Shown here in pieces: positions 16,679-25,103 of a DNA stretch of 64,000 nucleotides (the first letter of the stretch is position 1; each line of letters begins with the position of its first letter). The translations under genes were made by a program, and so were the position numbers. A model generated the notes under the pieces. The model was not told the origin of the DNA. It saw nothing but the letters and a program-made list of their open reading frames with translations, and searched no databases. Source of the DNA: Chthonomonas sp035294165. Its GTDB lineage: Bacteria; Armatimonadota; Chthonomonadetes; Chthonomonadales; Chthonomonadaceae. The stretch is taken from the NCBI RefSeq assembly GCF_035294165.1, contig NZ_DATGLN010000207.1, forward strand, positions 1-64,000, in the 5' to 3' direction.

Positions 16679-18463
16679 CTAATGAGTCGAGAATAGGGAA
16701 GGGGCGTAGTGAATGCAGAAGAGCAGGGAAATGACGGTGCTAAGAACGCCGAGTACGAGGGCGATGTTCGCCTGCGTGGCGCCTGTGAAGTAGGGGCTGG
16801 CGGCGATCCAGCGTTTGGCCTCGATAGCTTTGCGAATGGCGATGGGGCCTAGGATAACGCCTATTACAAAGAGGATGAGGCTGGCGATGGCGATTTGTAA
16901 CGCTTCGGTGGCCTCTTGGCAAGGAACGGGCACAAAGTAGCTATAGTCCTCCGTGTCATCTTCGACCGAGACCCGTGCTTTTGCTTGGCGCGATTTGGGT
17001 TGAACTTGCGGTGGAATCTCGGCACTTACAGCCTCTTCAGGCGCATCTGCCGATTGAGATGGCTCGTGGGTGGGGGAGGGAGCCGCCTCTTGTACGGCAT
17101 CGTGGGGGGTGTGTTCGAGAAGCGGCTCGCCGATCGAAGGTTCCGATGATACAGACGATGACTCGGCTTGCGGGGATACGATAGAGGGGGAAGTCGTCTC
17201 TGTTTCGAGCACTGTGGGGCCGGTGTGAGCGACGACAGGTGGCTCCGAATCGGTAGCGGTAGGGCTGCTCTCCTCTTTGAGGGCAGAATCTGTCGGTGCA
17301 GAAGCCATGGCGAGATTCGATCCCTCTTCCTGTTCCTCAATAATCGGCGGAGGTACAGGGTGTGTTGGGAGTGATTCGGGGGTGGGTAGCTCGAACACCT
17401 CCGGTGGGGCAAGCAGGTCGAGGATATTCACATCGGAAGGCTCTTTTGTTTCAGGCGGGGCTGATCCCTCTTCAGATGCCGCTGTGGCTGATGGCTCTGC
17501 TGGTTCCATGTTGCTGGCAGGTTTTTCTAGGAGCGCTGCAGGAGTGGAAACCACTTCAGAGAGAATGGGCGGGGGGGTGGTTGTGGTAACATCCTCGCTC
17601 TCTAAGGCTTCCTGCACGAGAACAGGGTCGGGCGGTTCGGGCAACAACGTCACCTCGTCGGGCTGAGACCATTCGATGGGTGGTGGCGTTAACAGGGTTG
17701 CTTGAGGGGTGGGGATATCCGTCTGCAGAGAATCACCTTTGATCTCCTCTAAGGAGGGCTGAATCTGTGCCTCTTCCGGTTGGGTGGTCGTCTCGGTGAC
17801 CATTGCGGAATCGTCGGCAAGATTGGACGGATTTGCAGATGACAAATCTGGGGGTGTATCCTGAGCGGTAATCGGTTGATCGAGAGGCGGACTGATACTA
17901 TCCTGCATCGAAGATGCGGTCTCGATGAAGGGCGGAAGCATGGCTGCTTGTGAGGAGGTGGTTGCGTCCTGAGGTTCGGAGCCTAGGGAACTCTGCACTG
18001 CTTCGGAAGATAAATTCGCAGGAGAGGCTGTTGTGTCGGCATTTTGTGGAGTTAGCCAGTTGCGTGGCAGGCCGGCCAACAGTTTGGCTTCTTCTTCAGG
18101 AGTTAGAGAGATTTTACCGGCGCGTGCCCATTTGCGTAGGGTGCCGGAGGCAACCTCATAGCGTGGGTCGAGTTCAAGCGCTTTGCGCACCTCATTGGCC
18201 GCATCATCCCATTTGCCTATGCGTTCCAGGGCAATGCCGAGGTTGTAGTGGGCTTGGGGCGAATGCGGCTTAAGAAACACGGCTCTCTGTAGAGCCGAGA
18301 CGGCCTGGTCGTAGCGCCGGCAGTTATAATAAACGGCACCGAGTAGGTAGTGTGCCTTGAAGTCTTCGGGGTACTGCCAACAGGCGCTTTCCAACAACAC
18401 ACGCGCCCTTTCAAAATCCCCTTGTTTCAGTGCACGCAGGCCTGCCTCTCTTTGAGTGGGCAT
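16679..18463 (-). CDS. TPR protein with long acidic linker and C-terminal membrane domain
   Basis: 594 residues in three parts. Residues about 1-125 hold three TPR units, for example AHYLLGAVYYNCRRYDQAVSALQRA and AHYNLGIALERIGKWDDAANEVRKALELDP. Residues 130-490 are a Pro/Ser/Thr/Glu-rich, low-complexity and probably disordered linker. The last 80 residues carry two hydrophobic helices (LILFVIGVILGPIAIRKAIE and ALVLGVLSTVISLLFCIHY) like a DUF4190 module. The protein is probably anchored by its C-terminus with the TPRs in the cytoplasm. It starts 32 bases after the Hsp70-like gene, so a chaperone-TPR partnership is plausible. Exact function unknown. Confidence 0.85.
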   Translation of the reverse strand: MPTQREAGLRALKQGDFERARVLLESACWQYPEDFKAHYLLGAVYYNCRRYDQAVSALQRAVFLKPHSPQAHYNLGIALERIGKWDDAANEVRKALELDPRYEVASGTLRKWARAGKISLTPEEEAKLLAGLPRNWLTPQNADTTASPANLSSEAVQSSLGSEPQDATTSSQAAMLPPFIETASSMQDSISPPLDQPITAQDTPPDLSSANPSNLADDSAMVTETTTQPEEAQIQPSLEEIKGDSLQTDIPTPQATLLTPPPIEWSQPDEVTLLPEPPDPVLVQEALESEDVTTTTPPPILSEVVSTPAALLEKPASNMEPAEPSATAASEEGSAPPETKEPSDVNILDLLAPPEVFELPTPESLPTHPVPPPIIEEQEEGSNLAMASAPTDSALKEESSPTATDSEPPVVAHTGPTVLETETTSPSIVSPQAESSSVSSEPSIGEPLLEHTPHDAVQEAAPSPTHEPSQSADAPEEAVSAEIPPQVQPKSRQAKARVSVEDDTEDYSYFVPVPCQEATEALQIAIASLILFVIGVILGPIAIRKAIEAKRWIAASPYFTGATQANIALVLGVLSTVISLLFCIHYAPSLFSTH

Positions 18464-18495
18464 CGGCCATCTCCTTTATGTTCCTTTTTTGGTGA

Positions 18496-20130
18496 TCAGC
18501 GCAGTTTTACAACGCGTTCATCCGTACGCAGGTCGCGCTGTTTCAGCAGATCGTGAATCGTTGCACAGAGATAGCGATTGCTATCTATTGAGAAATCGAT
18601 TCGCAGGCGGGCCTGAGGCCCTTGTCCTGGCGGTATAAGACGCAGAGTATCGCCCTCGTTGAGAGTGATAACACATTCGGCCTCTTCGGCCTCGGTAGGT
18701 ATCCAGTACTCATTGCCGTTGCTACGGCGCTTCCATGGCAGATTCATACGCCCTGCGTAGCCAACCTCGCAGACGGGTAGGCGGAACAGTTGTTGGCCTT
18801 CAGTTACGGCGTAGTAGCGTGTCTCAAAAGGCACCGGGGTAGGGTAGCTTGTGCCCCTTCGGATCAGACGCTCATATTCGGCTTTCTGTTCCGCATCGTT
18901 ATAGACGCGGATGGCGTAGTCATGATGGATGATCTGGTCTACGCTATATCCGGCCCCAAAAATAGCAGCTCCCTTTACTACGGCCTCGAACGGCTCCCAG
19001 TAGTGAACACGCTGAGGCCCGAAAAGCTTCTCGAAAAGGTCACGGACGCCGGGGAGAAGCGTAGAACCCCCAACCAGAAGGACGGCATCAATGTCGGCCT
19101 CATCAAGTTCATGACGACAGTCGTCTAGCACCGCGTCGGTTAGCACCTCGAGTGTGCGGTAGAGGCCGCGTTCTTCGAGCAGGTCAATAAACTCTTGGCG
19201 CGTAATTTCGATACGCCCGGCACCTTGTAGGAGGAAGAAGCTGCTATCGGCGATGGAGGCCTTGTTGCTAAGGTCTTTTTTAACGGCTTCGGCTTGGGCA
19301 AGAAGCACGGGGCGCAGAGCCATTTGATGCGCGCGTAGCTTTTGGCAGGCGAAGTCGGCCAGCCATTGGTCTACCGTTTCGCCGCCGAGTTCGGCGCCAC
19401 GACCGGCCAGGAGGGTGGCGCGATGTTGGGAGGCATCACGGCCGGAGGGATGGGTGGGGTGCGTTCGAACGACGGCAAGGTCGAGCGTGCCTCCGCCGAA
19501 ATCCACAACAAGCAGATGCTTTTCGTCGCTGAGGTCAATGCCGTAGCCGAGGGCTGCGGCCACCGGCTCATCGAGGGTGCGGAAACGGCTGACACCAAGT
19601 TTGCGGGCGATCTGGTAGAGTTCAGCCCGATACGGCTCATAGCTCTCCACAGGCACCGTCATTGTGAGATCGGTTACCTGTCCTTCCTTACGCCACCATC
19701 GTAAGAGGCGAATAAAGCGTTGCAGGCGCGTGCGGTGTGGGTCCGATTTTTGGCGTTCGTATTCGGCGGTGGCGGCCAGCAGTTCGCGTAAAAAGGTGGT
19801 GGCGCATTGGCGAGCCGAAATAGTCTCGGAACCTACCTGCGCGACGGCCTGTTGGCTTGCACGGGCCAGAGTTCTCTTGAAGGAACGCGCGAGCGGGCCT
19901 AACCCTTGCAGATCGAGACCGTGCAGAATTTCACGAGAGGCAAGGGCTGGCTTTCCGATAATAGCCCGCTGTGTATCTTGAAAAAAGATGGCCGACGGGA
20001 TGAGAGGCGTTTGCCAAGCCGGCTCGTAATCCACCAGGTCTTCTAGGGCGATAGTGACCGCGTGGGTTCCAACCCACTTGGCGATGAGTGTATTGGTTGT
20101 TCCTAAATCAATAGCCCAATGTGTTTCCAT
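18496..20130 (-). CDS. Hsp70-like ATPase lacking the C-terminal lid
   Basis: 544 residues, about 90 shorter than DnaK. The actin-like ATPase domain (about 1-390) has phosphate-1 AIDLGTTNTLIAKWVG, phosphate-2 LLVVDFGGGTLDLAVV and the adenosine motif VLLVGGSTLLPGVRDLF. A short beta-rich region follows (about 420-540), where the substrate domain would be. The helical lid and the EEVD-like tail are absent. It is therefore not the housekeeping dnaK, and no grpE or dnaJ is adjacent. The next gene encodes a TPR/membrane protein. The start follows AAGGTGGT. Role unknown; client binding or regulation of the TPR protein are possibilities. Confidence 0.88.
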   Translation of the reverse strand: METHWAIDLGTTNTLIAKWVGTHAVTIALEDLVDYEPAWQTPLIPSAIFFQDTQRAIIGKPALASREILHGLDLQGLGPLARSFKRTLARASQQAVAQVGSETISARQCATTFLRELLAATAEYERQKSDPHRTRLQRFIRLLRWWRKEGQVTDLTMTVPVESYEPYRAELYQIARKLGVSRFRTLDEPVAAALGYGIDLSDEKHLLVVDFGGGTLDLAVVRTHPTHPSGRDASQHRATLLAGRGAELGGETVDQWLADFACQKLRAHQMALRPVLLAQAEAVKKDLSNKASIADSSFFLLQGAGRIEITRQEFIDLLEERGLYRTLEVLTDAVLDDCRHELDEADIDAVLLVGGSTLLPGVRDLFEKLFGPQRVHYWEPFEAVVKGAAIFGAGYSVDQIIHHDYAIRVYNDAEQKAEYERLIRRGTSYPTPVPFETRYYAVTEGQQLFRLPVCEVGYAGRMNLPWKRRSNGNEYWIPTEAEEAECVITLNEGDTLRLIPPGQGPQARLRIDFSIDSNRYLCATIHDLLKQRDLRTDERVVKLR

Positions 20131-20210
20131 ACCACCTTCATGCGCGCCCGCATCAATATGCGCGTCTTTTTAATTATTGCCGCCTATTTCTTATTTACGC
20201 ACAAAACGGC

Positions 20211-21191
20211 TCAAGACTTCAAGAGGTGCCTCTTTTTTAAACTTTGTCTGAGGTGATGAAGGAGCGGTTCGGAGGGAGGAACGCCTATTGCCTCCAACGC
20301 GATGAGTGCGGCTCCCACCGCAGCCGGTAGACGAGCAGAGGTTATACAGGCATAAGGGGCTCTGCGCTTAATGGCAGTGCGGAAGGGACGAAGGATGGAG
20401 CGACCTGCGCGAAAGACACCGCCGATAGTGCCGACGGTGACCTCTTGTTTCTCCATGCCCAATCGGCAGATAGCGGTAACCGCAAGTAGAGCAAGCTCCC
20501 GACCGGCCTCGCGCAAGATTTGTTGCGCTATGGCATCGCCTTGGGCTGCCGCCATCCCAACGACTTCCGAAAGAGCGGCGATGTCGGGGCGGGACAGCTT
20601 GCCGGAATAGAGGAGTGTATGAAGCTGCTTTAAGTTCTCCACCTCAAGGTGTCTTAGAATAAGCGGTTGTAGGAGAGTGGGCGGGAGGATGCCGTCGGCA
20701 GCGCGACAGCAGGCATTAAGCGCCTTCAGGGCGATCCAGTAGCCGCTTCCTTCATCGCCCATAAGATAACCCCAACCGCCGACAAGGGCCTCTTCCCCCT
20801 GTGCGTTGACGCCGTAGGCAACCGAGCCGGTGCCTCCAATAACGACAACGCCTGGGCTGCCAAACGTGACGGAATAAAATGCAATGCGCGTATCGTGGCC
20901 AAAGATTATCTGTTCTGCGGGCACGAGTGGGGTACAGAGGGCCTCCATTGCTGCAGAGCCACCGGTCATTCCTAAGCAGGCGGCAGCGAGACGACCATGA
21001 GGCAGCGCGGCACTGTTAAAAGCGCCCTGAATGGCGTCGGTGAGGGAGCGTTGTACGCGCTCGATGCCACCCGGCTCGTGAATGTGGTTGGCAGGGCCGC
21101 CGACGCCAAAACCGAGCAGTTTGCCCGTTTCATCGGCTATGACGGCCAAAGTACGCGTTTGCCCTCCATCTACACCCAACACAAGGCGCAT
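20211..21191 (-). CDS. BadF/BadG/BcrA/BcrD-type ATPase, N-acetylglucosamine kinase-like
   Basis: 326-residue ASKHA-fold sugar kinase-like protein. The phosphate-1 loop LGVDGGQTRTLAVI is at the N-terminus, and phosphate-2 VVIGGTGSVAYGVNAQG and the glycine-rich GGWGYLMGDEGSGYWIA follow; these fit the N-acetylglucosamine kinase branch of the BadF/BadG family. The likely role is phosphorylating recycled amino sugars in the cytosol, but the substrate is inferred only from family. GAGGAG lies just before the ATG. It runs towards the Hsp70-like gene with an 80-base gap. Upstream it is divergent from the phosphatase-fold membrane protein. Confidence 0.85.
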   Translation of the reverse strand: MRLVLGVDGGQTRTLAVIADETGKLLGFGVGGPANHIHEPGGIERVQRSLTDAIQGAFNSAALPHGRLAAACLGMTGGSAAMEALCTPLVPAEQIIFGHDTRIAFYSVTFGSPGVVVIGGTGSVAYGVNAQGEEALVGGWGYLMGDEGSGYWIALKALNACCRAADGILPPTLLQPLILRHLEVENLKQLHTLLYSGKLSRPDIAALSEVVGMAAAQGDAIAQQILREAGRELALLAVTAICRLGMEKQEVTVGTIGGVFRAGRSILRPFRTAIKRRAPYACITSARLPAAVGAALIALEAIGVPPSEPLLHHLRQSLKKRHLLKS

Positions 21192-21309
21192 CTTTACTCC
21201 TCATCTCTGCAGCGTATTCCTCTACCAATTCACTTCAAGACCTCAGGATTCCTGCTTTAGCAAGCGCTCGTAGCAAGAGGAAAAATGGCGGTGAAGTATG
21301 GAACCCCAT

Positions 21310-21315
21310 TATAAT
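21310..21315 (+). promoter_or_regulatory. -10 box (TATAAT) inside the extended 5' frame
   Basis: Consensus TATAAT lies 55 bases upstream of the ATG at 21370 and inside the longer frame that could begin at 21298. A start of transcription near 21322 would exclude the 21298 start. No clear -35. Confidence 0.4.
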
Positions 21316-21369
21316 AGGGCTAGAATGAATGTGCGAGAAACTTCGCGAAAGGAAATTTCCGAAGCGTTC

Positions 21370-23529
21370 ATGAGTACGGATTCCATTTATCGCTTATCTA
21401 TCAGAAAACGGATTGTGGGCTGGTTGGCGTTCTGCCTGTTGCTTGTATTGCCGCAAAGTTGCACGGCGACGCCGCGTATTGTTCTGCTTATTGTCCCCGA
21501 CCTTACCTGTGCCGATTTAATAGCACTACCTCTCTGCCCGGCTATGGAGGTGTTTTCGTCGAAGGGAGTACTGGGCTGGATGGTGTGTCGCGCTGCATCC
21601 AACGTGCCGCGCAGCCTGCTGAATGCACAGGGCACCGATCGCCTTGCTTCGCTGTTGTTGAGCCTAGGTGCGGGCGGCCGAGCAGTGGCACCGCCTAATG
21701 GCATTTGGGCAGAATATCCCCCTACGCCTATTAATAGAGAGGGTAGCGCGTTGAATGCGGCCTTGCTGAGGCAGTGCTATGAGGTCAACAGACGAATCGG
21801 GTATCCGGTAGGTGTCGGTCTCTTGGGTACGCTTGTGCATCGCTCTGGCGGCACGACCGCAGCCATTGCGGATGCCGACAGCAGCTTCCGTGCGAATGAG
21901 GCTTTGCTTGTGACCATGGATGCGGAGGGCTACGTGGACTTTGCAGGGCCTCGACTCTTTTGTGCAAAGGCAAATCTCCTGGCACCGGAAGGGGCAGAGG
22001 CGGATGTTGACAGAATACTCCGCTCCTTCAATCAACTGCCACCAAACACACACTTGGTTGTTATCAGCTTCTTTGATCTGCAGAGAGCGACGGAGGAGGC
22101 CATTTCTTGTCTCCCTTCTATGGCTGTCACATATCGTCAGGAAGCATTAGAGCGGTTAGGTAGGTTGATGCAGGGCGTGATCGAGTGGGTGCGAAGCCGT
22201 CCCGACGCCATTTTCTGGTGCTGTGCTCCAGGCCCAAGCTCCAATGCAACGGCAGGTGAGCGTTTAGCGCCGGTGCTTTTAATAGGTGAGAGAGTTCCCC
22301 ATGGAACGATCTTTCCCCCTTCTACACGGTGGGATGGGCTTGGATTGAATACCGATCTCTTGCCTACGATAGCACGACAGCTTGACTTGCCTCGCATACC
22401 TCACAGTGCTGTGGGTCGTGCTTGGGAGTTTAAAGCAGGGCGAAGCTTCTCCGCCAAGAGTTTTTGCGATTATTTTAGGTTGCTTGTGACCCATGCCGAG
22501 TTGCAGAATCTTTATGGAGGCTTGCCCACCCTACAGTTGTTGTGTATTTTGGGCGGCGTGGTATGTTGGAAGCGGCGAATGCTCTCGCCATCGGTTTTTG
22601 GATTGATAATAGGACTTTTGCCTTTTCTCTTGCTTGTGCTCCCGACGTTGTTTGCTTTCAATGAGATCACCGCAGGAATCGCCTTAGGGATTTGCTTGAT
22701 AGGCCTTGCTGCTCTAGCGGAATGGATGTCGCGTACCCAACGAGACGTCGTGTTGGTATTTAGGGCAATGGCCGGCGTTTTCGTAGTATGCGTGGTTGGC
22801 GATCTGCTGACCGGCTCTCATCTTCTGCGACAGGCTTGGATGAGCTACTCGATTATGGAGGGGGCACGATTTTTTGGGATTGGCAACGAGTACATGGGTG
22901 CCTTGTTCGGAGCCGCGTTGGTGATGCTACCATGGCTGATAAGGGAAAAGGGAAAATGGCTGAAAGCAGTGGTAGTCTATGTTATTATCTTATTTGTTGT
23001 GGCATGGCCACAATGGGGTGCAAAGGTCGGGGCGATACCAACAGGGATTGGAGCATTCGGTCTTGCCCTATGCGCCTCGATAAAAGAGCGGGTTGGCTGG
23101 AAAGAGATGGCTTTGCTTGGTGTGCTAGCACTTCTTCTGTTCGGAGGGTTGGCGTTAATAGACCTTCATTTTCATGGTGCTAATGAATCGCATCTAGCAC
23201 GAGCATTAAAAGGTGAGGGCGGTGGAAGCTTTGGTGTAGTCGTTTTGCGAAAACTGAGGATGGAAGTGTTTCTTTTATTCCATAGTCCGTGGACGGTCGT
23301 TTTGCTGGGCAGTCTTATGGCCACGGGGTATCTCCATCGTTTACAGCGGGCGCAGCGAGGAGTTGTGGAACGCGCGATGTGGCTGGGATTTTATGGAGGC
23401 GTTGTCTGTGCCCTGTTGTTCAACGATGCCGGCGTCCCTGCGGCGGCCCTGTTAGCGCAGCAGGGGTTAGGATTGGTGTTGTGCGAAGGGGGCAAGCGAC
23501 CGGATGAACTATCCGGTAGGCTTTCGTAA
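21370..23529 (+). CDS. Alkaline-phosphatase-fold/polytopic membrane fusion protein
   Basis: About 719 residues. An N-terminal signal-anchor (IVGWLAFCLLLVLPQSCTA) precedes an extracytoplasmic domain of about 360 residues. It starts RIVLLIVPDLTCADL and later has GLNTDLLPTIARQLDLP, recalling the core of alkaline-phosphatase-superfamily proteins, but the usual metal ligands are poorly kept. About eight hydrophobic helices follow, with the striking loop EGARFFGIGNEYMGALFG. I know similar proteins only as uncharacterised membrane proteins. The start at 21370 is preferred because it gives a normal signal peptide and a TATAAT lies upstream; ATGs at 21298 and 21325 are alternatives. Divergent from the GlcNAc-kinase-like gene. 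Confidence 0.75.
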   Translation: MSTDSIYRLSIRKRIVGWLAFCLLLVLPQSCTATPRIVLLIVPDLTCADLIALPLCPAMEVFSSKGVLGWMVCRAASNVPRSLLNAQGTDRLASLLLSLGAGGRAVAPPNGIWAEYPPTPINREGSALNAALLRQCYEVNRRIGYPVGVGLLGTLVHRSGGTTAAIADADSSFRANEALLVTMDAEGYVDFAGPRLFCAKANLLAPEGAEADVDRILRSFNQLPPNTHLVVISFFDLQRATEEAISCLPSMAVTYRQEALERLGRLMQGVIEWVRSRPDAIFWCCAPGPSSNATAGERLAPVLLIGERVPHGTIFPPSTRWDGLGLNTDLLPTIARQLDLPRIPHSAVGRAWEFKAGRSFSAKSFCDYFRLLVTHAELQNLYGGLPTLQLLCILGGVVCWKRRMLSPSVFGLIIGLLPFLLLVLPTLFAFNEITAGIALGICLIGLAALAEWMSRTQRDVVLVFRAMAGVFVVCVVGDLLTGSHLLRQAWMSYSIMEGARFFGIGNEYMGALFGAALVMLPWLIREKGKWLKAVVVYVIILFVVAWPQWGAKVGAIPTGIGAFGLALCASIKERVGWKEMALLGVLALLLFGGLALIDLHFHGANESHLARALKGEGGGSFGVVVLRKLRMEVFLLFHSPWTVVLLGSLMATGYLHRLQRAQRGVVERAMWLGFYGGVVCALLFNDAGVPAAALLAQQGLGLVLCEGGKRPDELSGRLS

Positions 23530-23620
23530 TGGCTTAACTTGCAGAAGAGAGGTTTGATGCGGTATACTTCAAAAACGAACCTAGATACAATACGCTCTAA
23601 GCGGTAAGGGGGGAGCTTCT

Positions 23621-23911
23621 TTGCCCAACATTAAATCGGTTAAAAAGGATGTTATCAAGTCACGCAAAAACCATTTGAGGAACGTGGCGGCCAAGTCGGC
23701 CATGAAAACTTTTATCAAGAAGGCGCGTCTTGCCATAGACAGCGGCGCTGCAGAAGAGGAGATTACGAAGGCCCTGCAGCTTGCCTATAAGGTGATTGAT
23801 AAAACCGCCGAGCGCGGCATCATCCATAAAAACCAGGCTGCGCGGCGTAAGTCTCGGCTCATGAAGTACTATCATAAACAGTTACAGCAGGCCAGTCAAA
23901 GCGCATCTTGA
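23621..23911 (+). CDS. rpsT: 30S ribosomal protein S20
   Basis: 96-residue, Lys/Arg-rich ribosomal protein that binds 16S rRNA in the small subunit. It begins MPNIKSVKKDVIKSRKNHLRN with the expected helical-bundle pattern, and IIHKNQAARRKSRLMKYYHK near the end is typical. The start codon is TTG at 23621, set by AAGGGGGGAG at 23606-23615; no ATG is available at the conserved N-terminus. Noncanonical rpsT starts are known in other bacteria and can matter for its feedback control. A terminator follows. holA is convergent, a common rpsT neighbour. Confidence 0.97.
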   Translation: MPNIKSVKKDVIKSRKNHLRNVAAKSAMKTFIKKARLAIDSGAAEEEITKALQLAYKVIDKTAERGIIHKNQAARRKSRLMKYYHKQLQQASQSAS

Positions 23912-23939
23912 TAGGACTGCGCATCGCTTCCGGTAATAG

Positions 23940-23975
23940 CCCCACTATCGTTTAGAGGTAGTGGGGTTTGTTGTT
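23940..23975 (+). terminator. Intrinsic terminator of rpsT
   Basis: Arms CCCCACTA (23940-23947) and TAGTGGGG (23959-23966) followed by TTTGTTGTTG. It overlaps the last codons of holA on the other strand. Confidence 0.75.
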
Positions 23976-25099
23976 GATGTGGTTGAAGATGCGAGGGACA
24001 GAACGAGAATCTGGAGGTTACGGGCCGGGTCGGCTCCGAAAAGCCCGATATCGAGGACTGCCGCACCTTTATTCGCTGTGTCGCACTCTAAGAGTTGATC
24101 CATGGCGGCAGCTAAGTGGTGCCACGACCACTGTTTTGCCAATTCGAATAGCTCTCGAGCTTTCCAGGACACACCGGTTATGGAAGCCTCTTTAGGCAGT
24201 TCTGCTGCGACAGCGTCCGGCAGATGCGAAACCTGGTTGGGGGTAATGCGTAGCTCAATCAACAGCTTGGCCTGCCATAACAGGCGGAACTGGCGGGCAA
24301 GCAGCGCAAGAAACTTTGCGGCTACGGCCTGCGGTTTCGGCTCGAAGCGATGAAGTTCGGCGAGGAGTTGGAGCGCTAGTTCCGTTTGACGTTTGACGAC
24401 GGCATCAACCGCGGCGAAGATAACATCTTCTGGGGTATCGGTGGCAAGCGTTTGTACATCGGCTCGGGTGATCACAGGGCGTGTGCCGCTATAGGCGAAC
24501 AGCTTAGCCAACTCCTGTTCAAGCGCATACAGTTCGTGGCCGGTGGTGGTTAGGAGGAAATCGAGCGCTTCCGGCTCGAAGGATTTGTTTTCCTGCTGTG
24601 CCTTTTGTAGGAGCCACTTTTTTACGGCATCAGCCGAAGGCGCTCGGCATGAAACCAAAGCTCCTTTTTCTCCTATAGCCTTATCAAGGCGGGGGGTAAG
24701 GACTATCTTGCGTTTGTCCTCATCGCTCTGTGCAGCGACGATGATGGCCAGACAGCAAGAGTCTGGAAGATGGGAGATAGCTTCGGCCAGCCTATCGGCA
24801 TCATTGGAATGCGCCTTTTCGCGCCAAATCTCCGCTCCATGCACGACAACAAGCCGTCGCCTAGAGCCGAACGGGGCCTGACATGCAGCGGCGAGGATGG
24901 CATCGAGGGGGCTGGCGGAGGCGTCTAGGGCCTCATAATCAAACTCGGCAAAAGACGGTTCGATGAGATGGTGTTTTAGTGCGGCGATGGCCTCCTCTTT
25001 AAGCTTGTCAGCCGACCCCCAGAAAAGATAGATCGGGAGCACCTGCTTTTGCCAAAGCTGTTGTGGACTGTTGGGGTTGTAAACAATCTCTCTATTCAT
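23945..25099 (-). CDS. holA: DNA polymerase III delta subunit
   Basis: 384-residue clamp-loader delta subunit, which opens the sliding clamp in the DnaX complex. N-terminal IYLFWGSADKLKEEAIAAL is the family hallmark; mid-protein TTGHELYALEQELAKLFAY and DVQTLATDTPEDVIFAAVDAV are characteristic, and the C-terminal third is helical. The tail is a Thr/Ser-rich stretch ending over the rpsT terminator. The ATG follows 2 bases after the upstream transglutaminase gene's TGA, so translation is probably coupled and holA depends on the moxR-DUF58-transglutaminase transcript or an internal promoter. Confidence 0.93.
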   Translation of the reverse strand: MNREIVYNPNSPQQLWQKQVLPIYLFWGSADKLKEEAIAALKHHLIEPSFAEFDYEALDASASPLDAILAAACQAPFGSRRRLVVVHGAEIWREKAHSNDADRLAEAISHLPDSCCLAIIVAAQSDEDKRKIVLTPRLDKAIGEKGALVSCRAPSADAVKKWLLQKAQQENKSFEPEALDFLLTTTGHELYALEQELAKLFAYSGTRPVITRADVQTLATDTPEDVIFAAVDAVVKRQTELALQLLAELHRFEPKPQAVAAKFLALLARQFRLLWQAKLLIELRITPNQVSHLPDAVAAELPKEASITGVSWKARELFELAKQWSWHHLAAAMDQLLECDTANKGAAVLDIGLFGADPARNLQILVLSLASSTTSTTNPTTSKR

Positions 25100-25103
25100 C
25101 TGC

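Noticed and set aside
20140..20180. GCGCG-rich stretch with T run between the GlcNAc-kinase-like and Hsp70-like genes
   Set aside because: Only a 5-bp stem with a long loop; T run on the strand opposite to both genes. Not counted as a terminator.
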